Origin: Microbacteriaceae bacterium
GTDB lineage: Bacteria > Actinomycetota > Actinomycetes > Actinomycetales > Microbacteriaceae
Direction of reading: 5' to 3'
NCBI GenBank assembly: GCA_019638805.1
Contig: JAHBTA010000004.1
Location: 62,001 to 126,000 of the forward strand
Length of the DNA stretch: 64,000 nt
Below are positions 58,019 to 64,000 of this stretch, piece after piece. The position numbers and the translations under genes are program-made. The first letter of the stretch is position 1. Each line of letters begins with the position of its first letter. Under the pieces are notes generated by a model, which made no database searches, was not told the origin of the DNA, and saw nothing but the letters and a program-made list of their open reading frames with translations.

Positions 58019-58938
58019 GCCTCGTCCTGCCTCACGGTGCTGCGGATGTAGTAGGCCGACAGCGCCATCATGACGATCACCAGGATCACCGCGATGGCAC
58101 CGCCCAGGCCGAGTTCGCCTCCCGCGATCGAGACCGAGTAGATGTACGGCCCGATGGTGTTGGTCTCGGAGGCGATGCCCCCGATGGTCTGCAGGGCCTT
58201 GATCTGGGGGAAGACCCGCATGTCCCAGATGATCTGCAGCAGCAGCAGCACGAGCAGCACGGGTCGCAGATAGGGGAAGGTCACGAACCGGAAGCGCTGC
58301 AGGGCGCTCGAGCCGTCCAGCTGCGCCGCCTCGAGCACCTCGGTCGGCACCTGGGTCAGCCCGGCGTACACCGTGAAGGCCACGAACGGCACCGACTGCC
58401 AGGTGATGATCACGGTCGCGACGAAGAAGAAGCTGAGCGGCTGGATGAGCCAGCTGTGGTTGTCGAAGTCCAGGCCCGCTCCCGTGAGCAGGTAGTTGAT
58501 GACGCCGCGGCGGGTGTCGAAGAGCCAGCCCCACACGACGGTCGCCGTGATGGGCGGCATGGCCCAGGCCAGCAGGAGTCCGGCCGAGACCAGCAGCTTG
58601 AGGACGCGTCCCAGTCGCGTCATGAGCAGCGCGATGAGGATGCCCAGCGACATGGTCGTGACGACGTTCACGAGGGCGAACAGGATGCTGCGGCCCAGCA
58701 CGATCCAGAACGTCTCGTCGCTGAGAACCGCGGCGTAGTTCTCGAACCACACCCAGTCCGGCGGTGCGCCGAAGATCTGGGCGCGGCCGAACTCCTGCAG
58801 CGACATGATGAGCAGCTGCACGAGCGGCCAGCCGGTGAGGGCGAGGATCACCGCCCCGGCCGGGATGAGCAGCAGGAACGGGAGGGCCTCGTCGCGGCGA
58901 CGGCTGGGCCTGCGCGGCCTGCGGAGCGCGATGGTCAT
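58015..58938 (-). CDS. ABC transporter permease, MalF type (GlcNAc locus)
   Basis: This is the first membrane subunit, 307 residues. A basic N-terminus (RRPRRPSRRRDEA) precedes the helix LLIPAGAVILALTGWPLVQL near residue 22. The permease loop TEVLEAAQLDGSSALQRFRFVTFPYL lies near 198-223. It is separated from the binding-protein gene by 115 bases containing a strong hairpin, as expected when the binding protein is made in excess. Confidence 0.9.
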   Translation of the reverse strand: MTIALRRPRRPSRRRDEALPFLLLIPAGAVILALTGWPLVQLLIMSLQEFGRAQIFGAPPDWVWFENYAAVLSDETFWIVLGRSILFALVNVVTTMSLGILIALLMTRLGRVLKLLVSAGLLLAWAMPPITATVVWGWLFDTRRGVINYLLTGAGLDFDNHSWLIQPLSFFFVATVIITWQSVPFVAFTVYAGLTQVPTEVLEAAQLDGSSALQRFRFVTFPYLRPVLLVLLLLQIIWDMRVFPQIKALQTIGGIASETNTIGPYIYSVSIAGGELGLGGAIAVILVIVMMALSAYYIRSTVRQDEA

Positions 58939-59002
58939 GGGAGGTCTCCGGGTAGAGTGCGGTTCGTGCCCCGGAGTCTTCCTAGGGCGACGGGCGCCGG
59001 GT

Positions 59003-59039
59003 GGGATGGCGGTGCGAACCAGACTCGCACCGCCATCCC
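59003..59039 (-). terminator. Hairpin between binding-protein and permease genes
   Basis: A perfect 15-base stem (GGGATGGCGGTGCGA at 59003 and its complement at 59025) encloses seven bases. It lies just after the binding-protein stop on the minus strand. It probably limits read-through or stabilises the upstream message, giving more binding protein than permease. Confidence 0.75.
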
Positions 59040-59053
59040 CGTGGGGCTACCGG

Positions 59054-60313
59054 CTAGCCGTTGAGGATGGCCTCGATCTTGGTGTCGAGGTCGGCGGCCA
59101 GGCTCGCGGCGTCGCCGCCGTTCGCCAGCTGGACGAAGAAGTCCTGCAGCACGCGCGCGGCCTCGACGTCGGCCCACTTCGGGCTCGCCGGGGTGAGCTT
59201 CGCGGTGGCGGCGGCCTCGGCGATGATCGCCGCGAGCTCGGGCGTCGCGCCGGCGGTCTTGTCGCCGAGCGAGGTGAGCGCCGGGACGAGACCCGCACCC
59301 GCGAGGATCGTCTGGTACTCCGGGCTCTCGATGATCGACAGCGCGCTCTTGGCCAGGGTCGGGTGCGCCGACTTGGCCGAGATGGCGATGTTGGAACCGC
59401 CGGCGAACACCTGCGCTGCGCCGCCGTCCTTGCCGGGCAGCGCGAAGTAGCCGAGCGTGTCGGTCAGCGCGGTGTCGTTCTGGTCCTCATCGGCGATGAT
59501 CGACCAGTACGCCCAGCTCGGGGCCGAGATGGTCGCGGCCTTCTCCTCGCGGAACGGCACCCACAGGTTCGACTCGTCGCCGTCCTTGGGAGCCGTCGAG
59601 CTCTCCATCAGCGCCTGCACCTGCTCGAGTCCCGTGAGGGATCCGGGGCTCGAGAACTGCGCGTCCCAGGTGCCGTCCGAGTTCTGCACGGCGACCTCGC
59701 CGCCGTTCTCCCAGATGAAGGGCAGCGCGTTGTACCAGTCCTGACCGGGGTACCAGACGCCCGCGACGCCCGGCAGCGCGGCGGCGAGCTTGCCGGCGTT
59801 GTCGACGTACTCCTGCAGCGTGGTGGGCACCTCGACACCGGCCTGCGCGTACTGCGCGGTGTTGTAGAACACGATGCGCGAGCCCGAGTAGTACGGCGCG
59901 GCGTAGAACTTGCCGTCGTAGCTTCCGGCCTCGACGAAGCCGGGCAGCAGGTCGTCGCCGCCCAGGTCCTCGTACATGTCGGTGATGTCCAGGAACGCGC
60001 CCGCCGAGGTGAACGCGGCGGCCTGCGTGTTGCCCACCTCGACCACGTCGGGGCTGTCGCTGGACGACAGGCTCGTGGTCAGCAGGTCGACCAGGCCGGT
60101 CCACTGCTGCTCCTCGATGGTGAGGGTCGAGCCGGGGTTCTCCTCCTCGAAGGTGGCCTTCAGGTAGTCGCGGGCCTCCTGCGGGGTGTCGGTCCCGACG
60201 AGCCAGACCCGGATGTCGCCGGTCTCCTCCTCGGCCGGGGTCGGCGTCGAGCACCCGGCGAGGACGACCGCGGCTGCGACACCGAGGGCGCCGGCAAGTG
60301 CGAGTTTCCTCAT
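59054..60313 (-). CDS. ABC transporter substrate-binding lipoprotein (GlcNAc locus)
   Basis: This 419-residue MalE-like protein has the signal peptide MRKLALAGALGVAAAVVLAG and a Cys at position 21. The body contains IRVWLVGTDTPQEARDYLK near 34, SSDSPDVVEVGNTQAAAFTS near 87 and VWYPGQDWYNALPFIWENGG near 175. AAAGGAAA lies upstream of its ATG. The 66 bases before it, after the ROK regulator gene, could hold a promoter. Ligand preference is inferred from nagB, the GH3 enzyme and the kinase. Confidence 0.92.
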   Translation of the reverse strand: MRKLALAGALGVAAAVVLAGCSTPTPAEEETGDIRVWLVGTDTPQEARDYLKATFEEENPGSTLTIEEQQWTGLVDLLTTSLSSSDSPDVVEVGNTQAAAFTSAGAFLDITDMYEDLGGDDLLPGFVEAGSYDGKFYAAPYYSGSRIVFYNTAQYAQAGVEVPTTLQEYVDNAGKLAAALPGVAGVWYPGQDWYNALPFIWENGGEVAVQNSDGTWDAQFSSPGSLTGLEQVQALMESSTAPKDGDESNLWVPFREEKAATISAPSWAYWSIIADEDQNDTALTDTLGYFALPGKDGGAAQVFAGGSNIAISAKSAHPTLAKSALSIIESPEYQTILAGAGLVPALTSLGDKTAGATPELAAIIAEAAATAKLTPASPKWADVEAARVLQDFFVQLANGGDAASLAADLDTKIEAILNG

Positions 60314-60379
60314 TGCTGTTTCCTTTCCTAGGGCGACGGTGTCAGCGACGTGCTGGCACCCCGTGGTGCGGGGCGGAGG

Positions 60380-61528
60380 TCACGAGACCCCCAGCTGCCC
60401 GGACAGCACCATGGCGGCGGCGCCGCGCATGACGATGTCCTGACCCAGTTCGGTCATCCGCACCGTCAGATCGCCGTGGAAAGCGGCCATCGTCCGGTTG
60501 CGGAGGGCCTCGATGGCGGCCTCGGTGAGAGGGCCGTCGAGCAGTTCGGCGGGGCCGCTGAGCACGACCTCCGCCAGGTCCAGTGCGCCCACAACGGGCG
60601 CGAGCGCGGTGCCGAGCCGGTCGCCGGCCTCGCGCAGGACGCGCTCGCGCGCATCCGGTCCGGCGGCTGCCAGGTTGGCTTCGAGGCGCGGGATGCCGAG
60701 CCAGGTCTCGAGGCACCCCACCTTGCCGCACGCGCAGGCCGCGCCTCCGTCTCCGACCACGACGTGGCCGAGCTCGCCCGCCGCGAAACGGCTTCCGAAC
60801 AGGGGGGTCCCGCCGAGCAGCAGCCCGGCGCCGACGCCGTGTCCGATCTTGACGAGCATGGTGTCGCTGAGCGCCCCGCCGAAGCTGTGCTCGGCCAGCA
60901 CCGCCGCGTTGGCGTCGTTGGCGACCAGTACGGGCAATCCGGTGGCCCCGGCGAGCACGGCCTGCAGGGGCAGGTCGCTCCAGCCCAGGTTGGGTGCGCT
61001 CAGCACGGTCCCGCCGAGATCCACCACGCCGGGAGACCCGACACCGATGCCGAGCACCGGGGCGGTCGCGTCGCCGGCCAGCTGGTGGGCGAGGGTCAGG
61101 ACCTTGGCGACCGCCGCATCCCCGGTCGCGCCGTCGAGCGCGAGCTCGCGGTGCTGCAGCACCGTGCCGTCGAGGTCGAGCACCCCGCCGCGCAGTCGCG
61201 CGTGGTCGCTCAGGTCGAGGCCGAGGATCTGGAACCCGGTGCGGTTGATGTCCAGGAGCGTCGCGGGCTTGCCGGGGCGCGCATCCTCGCGCTGCCCGAG
61301 CTCGAGCACGAGCCGCTCGGCGATGAGCTCGGCGACCAGGTCGGAGATCGTGACGCGCGTGAGGCCCGTCGCGCGCGCCAGATCGGCGCGGCTCAGCCCG
61401 GTCTCGGACGCGTAGAGGGTCTGCAGCACGAGCGCGCGATTGTGGCTGCGCGCGTGGGACGGGGACGACTTCGCGCTCGGCCGCAGAGCGCGGCCGGTCG
61501 CGTATCCGGCGGCGGACGGCGTCGTCAT
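60380..61528 (-). CDS. ROK-family transcriptional regulator
   Basis: The 382-residue protein has an N-terminal winged helix (HNRALVLQTLYASETGLSRA near residue 29, then DLARATGLTRVTISDLVAEL). The ROK sugar-binding domain has ACACGKVGCLETWLGIPRLE near 263 (zinc site CxCGxxGCxE). NagC/XylR-type ROK proteins repress sugar operons and respond to GlcNAc or its phosphate. A symmetric operator overlaps its start, so autoregulation and control of the downstream importer-GH3-kinase-nagB operon are likely. Confidence 0.92.
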   Translation of the reverse strand: MTTPSAAGYATGRALRPSAKSSPSHARSHNRALVLQTLYASETGLSRADLARATGLTRVTISDLVAELIAERLVLELGQREDARPGKPATLLDINRTGFQILGLDLSDHARLRGGVLDLDGTVLQHRELALDGATGDAAVAKVLTLAHQLAGDATAPVLGIGVGSPGVVDLGGTVLSAPNLGWSDLPLQAVLAGATGLPVLVANDANAAVLAEHSFGGALSDTMLVKIGHGVGAGLLLGGTPLFGSRFAAGELGHVVVGDGGAACACGKVGCLETWLGIPRLEANLAAAGPDARERVLREAGDRLGTALAPVVGALDLAEVVLSGPAELLDGPLTEAAIEALRNRTMAAFHGDLTVRMTELGQDIVMRGAAAMVLSGQLGVS

Positions 61529-61529
61529 G

Positions 61530-61556
61530 GTTTGTTAGTAAAGCGTACGAACAAAC
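61530..61556. promoter_or_regulatory. ROK-type operator
   Basis: GTTTGTT (61530-61536) and AACAAAC (61550-61556) are perfect complements, with further symmetry GTA/TAC inside. The site touches the ROK regulator start codon and lies in the divergent region before the flavin genes. The following 180 bases to 61738 show no gene. Confidence 0.65.
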
Positions 61557-61738
61557 ATCGCGCAAGCCCCCGGCCGCGATTTCCTCAGCGCGCGTCAAGC
61601 CGCCGCCGAGCGTGCGCCAAGCGCGCATCGGGAGTCTGAGGACACATCGTGAACCGACGGGCGGTCTACCTCGTTCTCATGCAAGACGAGCGCTGTCATG
61701 CTGGACGCGACCGTCACCCCGAGCGAAACGGAGAACCC

Positions 61739-62170
61739 ATGCCCCGTCAGACGACCCGAGTGATCGCACTCGCCTTCGCCGGCCTCGGCGCCATGGGCGC
61801 CCTGGCCGCCTGCGCACCCGCCACCGGGGGCGGCGGCACGGGCGGCGGCGACGCGCCCGCCTCCGACGAGAGCTACGCCGACGGCACCTACACGGCCGAC
61901 GGCAGCTACCAGGCCCCCAGCGGCACCGAGAGCATCACGGTCGAGCTGACCCTGGCCGACGACACCGTGACCGGCATCACGGTCACCCCGCACGCCACCG
62001 ATGCGACCGCGAAGGGCATGCAGAGCGCCTTCGCGGGCGGCATCGCGGCCCAGGTGGTCGGGCAGGACATCGACACGCTCGAGATCACGCGCGTGGCCGG
62101 TTCCTCGCTCACCAGCGGCGGGTTCAAGATCGCCATCGAGGCGATCAAGGAACAGGCCCTGGCATCCTGA
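61739..62170 (+). CDS. FMN-binding lipoprotein
   Basis: The 143-residue protein has a lipoprotein signal with Cys25 (MGALAAC), a short Gly/Ser linker and one FMN_bind domain (residues about 45-143). YADGTYTADGSYQAPSGTES lies near 45, and the flavinylation motif GSSLTSGGF has Thr125 as the expected attachment residue for covalent FMN. It lies outside the membrane. ApbE, encoded directly downstream, would add the flavin. The ATG at 61739 is preceded by GAAACGGAGAA. It is probably an electron carrier between the membrane oxidoreductase downstream and an external acceptor. Confidence 0.9.
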   Translation: MPRQTTRVIALAFAGLGAMGALAACAPATGGGGTGGGDAPASDESYADGTYTADGSYQAPSGTESITVELTLADDTVTGITVTPHATDATAKGMQSAFAGGIAAQVVGQDIDTLEITRVAGSSLTSGGFKIAIEAIKEQALAS

Positions 62171-63048
62171 GCGCCCCGGCGCAGCGTCTCGCCCACCACT
62201 GGGAGTTCGATGCGATCGGCGCCCCGTGGCGCATCGAGACGCCGGATGCGCTGACCGCCTCCCAGCGGGACGCCGTCGCCGAGCGCATCGACGTCTTCGA
62301 TCGCGCATGGTCGCGCTTCCGTCCCGACAGCTGGGTGTCCCGCGTCGCCCGCGCCGCGGGGCACCACCGCCTGCCGGCCGATGCCGGGCCGCTCCTGGCC
62401 TGGTACCGCGAGCTGCACGACGGAACCGGGGGCCGGGTCTCGCCGCTCGTCGGACGCACGCTCGAGACGCTCGGCTATGACGCCTCCTACCGCCTCGCGC
62501 CGGCCGAGCACATCGCGCCGGTCCCGGCCTGGGACGACGCACTGCGCGTCGACGGCGAGCACCTGGAAGCCGTACGCCCCGTGCTGATCGACGTCGGAGC
62601 CGCCGGCAAGGGCTACCTGGCCGACCTGGTCGGGGGCGTGCTCGAGGGCTTCGGGGTCACGACGTACGTCATCGACGCGAGCGGGGACGTGCTCGCGCGG
62701 GGCGCGACGTCCGAGGTCGTGGCGCTCGAGCATCCCGCCGACGCCACCAAGGCGATCGGGGTCGTACCGCTGCGGGACGGCGCCCTCGCCGCGAGCGCCG
62801 CCAACCGGCGCGCGTGGGGCGACGGTCTGCACCACGTGATCGACGCCGTCACCGGACTGCCGACCGCGGGCGTCGTCGCGACCTGGGCCCTCGCGCCCGA
62901 CGCGCTGCACGCGGACGGGCTCGCGACCGCGCTGTTCTTCGACGCGTCGCCCGAACTGCTCGCGCGCGCGGGCGCGTCGTACGTCAGAATGTTCGCCGAC
63001 GGCCGGGTCGAGTCCTCGCCGTCCTTCCCCGGGGAGGTCTTCGCATGA
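62167..63048 (+). CDS. apbE: FAD:protein FMN transferase ApbE
   Basis: ApbE attaches FMN to Thr/Ser in FMN-binding domains. The 293-residue protein has HHWEFDAIGAPWRIET near residue 10, FRPDSWVSRVARAAGH near 50, LIDVGAAGKGYLADLVGGVL near 140 (flavin and Mg site) and YVIDASGDVLARGA near 168 (IDxGGN-like). HHVIDAVTGLPT near 222 (HHIxDPxTG) follows. No ATG, GTG or TTG lies in frame upstream of the first conserved residues. The CTG at 62167, which overlaps the preceding stop (CTGA) exactly like the other 4-base overlaps here, is the best start. This start choice is unusual and should be treated as a hypothesis. Confidence 0.88.
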   Translation: MSAPAQRLAHHWEFDAIGAPWRIETPDALTASQRDAVAERIDVFDRAWSRFRPDSWVSRVARAAGHHRLPADAGPLLAWYRELHDGTGGRVSPLVGRTLETLGYDASYRLAPAEHIAPVPAWDDALRVDGEHLEAVRPVLIDVGAAGKGYLADLVGGVLEGFGVTTYVIDASGDVLARGATSEVVALEHPADATKAIGVVPLRDGALAASAANRRAWGDGLHHVIDAVTGLPTAGVVATWALAPDALHADGLATALFFDASPELLARAGASYVRMFADGRVESSPSFPGEVFA

Positions 63049-64000
63049 TCGGCTGGCTGGATCGCATTCTCGGGCGCGTGACCATGTACGGGCTCGTGGT
63101 CATCTCGCTCGGCATCCTGCAACTCGTCGCCCTCGTGGTGTCCGCGTTCGGGACCTTCGGCTTCGGGCCGCTCGAACTCGTCGCGAGCTCGCTCGTCCTG
63201 GTGGCCGCGTCGTATCTCGCGAACCGGCTAGCCGGGCTCATCGTGCGGATCCAGCCCCAGACCACCTCGGCGATCATCACGGGCCAACTGCTGAGCTTCA
63301 TCTTCTGGCCCACCCTGGACCCGGCCGGACTCGGCATCCTCGCGGTCGCCGCCGTCGTCGCGACCGCGACCAAGTACCTCATCGCGGTCCGCGGGCGGCA
63401 CCTGCTCAACCCGGCGGCAGCGGGCGCCTTCCTCACCGCGCTCATCCCGTGGCCGGTCGCGAGCACCTTCGTGGTGTGGTGGCCGGGCACGACGATCCTG
63501 CTGCCCTTCGTCACGATCGCCGCTCTGGCCATCCTGTTCCGCACCCGCAAGCTCTGGCTGGGGCTCGTCTTCGTGCTCGTCGCGACGCTCACCTGGGGCA
63601 TCACCTTCCTGCGGGGGGCCGGCATCGACGCCGGGCCGGACGACTTCGTGCAGGGCGTGAGCTTCGCGATCCTGGGCTACCCCACGATCTTCCTCGCCGG
63701 GTTCATGCTGAGCGAGCCCCTGACCCTCCCCCCGCGGCGCTGGCAGCAGGTGCTCGAGGCGATCCTGGTCGGCATCCTGTTCGGTCTGCCCTTCGTGGTA
63801 TTCGGACTGTTCTCATCGAGTCCGCAGTTCGCCCTGCTGGTGGGCAACCTGCTCGCGTTCTTCTTCGGGCAGCACCGCGGCATCCGTCTGCGCTTCCTAG
63901 GGAAGAGCCAGCTGGCGCCCACGAGCTGGGAGTTCGAGTTCGAGGCGCTGCGACCCGTGCACTTCACGCCGGGTCAGTTCATGGAGCTGACCCTGCCGCA
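63045..64000 (+). CDS. Membrane oxidoreductase, NqrB/RnfD-like with FNR domain (truncated by window end)
   Basis: The frame begins MIGWLDRILGRVTMYGLVVI at 63045, overlapping the apbE stop by four bases, and runs off the window after 318 residues. Residues about 10-270 have around ten hydrophobic segments with an RnfD/NqrB-like RGRHLLNPAAAGAFLTAL near 115 (a known flavin-attachment region in relatives) and ILGYPTIFLAGFMLSEPLTL near 210. From about residue 285 a ferredoxin-reductase FAD domain begins (SWEFEFEALRPVHFTPGQFM). The layout predicts electron transfer from NAD(P)H across the membrane to the FMN lipoprotein. Confidence 0.87.
   Translation, partial: MIGWLDRILGRVTMYGLVVISLGILQLVALVVSAFGTFGFGPLELVASSLVLVAASYLANRLAGLIVRIQPQTTSAIITGQLLSFIFWPTLDPAGLGILAVAAVVATATKYLIAVRGRHLLNPAAAGAFLTALIPWPVASTFVVWWPGTTILLPFVTIAALAILFRTRKLWLGLVFVLVATLTWGITFLRGAGIDAGPDDFVQGVSFAILGYPTIFLAGFMLSEPLTLPPRRWQQVLEAILVGILFGLPFVVFGLFSSSPQFALLVGNLLAFFFGQHRGIRLRFLGKSQLAPTSWEFEFEALRPVHFTPGQFMELTLP

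Noticed and set aside
58979..60339. Repeated TTCCTAGGGCGACGG upstream of two genes of the GlcNAc operon as an operator
   Set aside because: Two copies of 15 bases without symmetry and at different distances from the starts are not enough to claim a regulatory site.

Overview
The window is 64 kb of high-GC DNA with GTG, TTG and ATG starts, very tight gene packing with repeated 4-base stop/start overlaps, MalEFG-type sugar transporters, a ROK repressor and lipoproteins. This points to an actinobacterium, most likely of the Microbacteriaceae. The affiliation is inferred from style and gene types, not from a marker tree.

Layout. (1) 1-4.2 kb: a pstSCAB phosphate uptake operon behind a three-unit PHO box. 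(2) 5.5-13.3 kb: a tRNA-Lys gene followed by an integrated genomic island. It is bounded by a 57-bp direct repeat of the tRNA 3' half and by matching 21-bp arm-like repeats. It carries an IS3-family element, a GIY-YIG-like protein, a 275-bp inverted-repeat cassette with a small membrane peptide, a tyrosine integrase, an OLD-family ATPase/TOPRIM protein, two nested hairpins and a TacA/TacT-like toxin-antitoxin pair with a third coupled gene. A vapC remnant lies just outside. (3) 13.7-23.4 kb: a compact ten-gene minus-strand operon headed by a LacI regulator with two tandem operators. It encodes a deaminase-type amidohydrolase, an unknown protein, a MalEFG-type ABC importer, two tandem nucleoside-phosphorylase paralogues, a GH32-like glycosidase and a YgjV-like membrane protein. 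This is the best candidate for an undescribed system: uptake and breakdown of a nucleoside, possibly a glycosylated one. (4) 23.5-25.3 kb: a D12-class adenine methyltransferase overlapping an antisense C-protein-like regulator, and a small DUF6907-like protein. (5) 25.3-30.5 kb: a galactose locus (VIT-type transporter, galM, DeoR regulator, divergent galTK). (6) 30.5-32.7 kb: glyA-folD behind a ZTP riboswitch. (7) 32.7-38.4 kb: a second nucleoside system, with nucleoside hydrolase, ECF transporter and deaminase. (8) 38.6-50.7 kb: a galactoside/amino-galactose locus with ABC importer, SIS isomerase, two PfkB kinases, a GH4 enzyme, a class II aldolase and an AgaR-like regulator with matching operators at two promoters. 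(9) 50.7-61.5 kb: an MFS transporter, purU-nagA, and a GlcNAc/chitobiose-type operon (ROK regulator, ABC importer, GH3, ROK kinase, nagB). (10) 61.7-64 kb: an FMN-binding lipoprotein, an ApbE flavin transferase and the start of a membrane oxidoreductase, which together predict extracytosolic flavin electron transfer.

The metabolic theme is scavenging. Two independent nucleoside routes both pair an importer with base-sugar cleavage and deamination. Three sugar routes (galactose, amino-galactose, GlcNAc) each have their own regulator. All functional statements come from reading the sequence; no database search was run.
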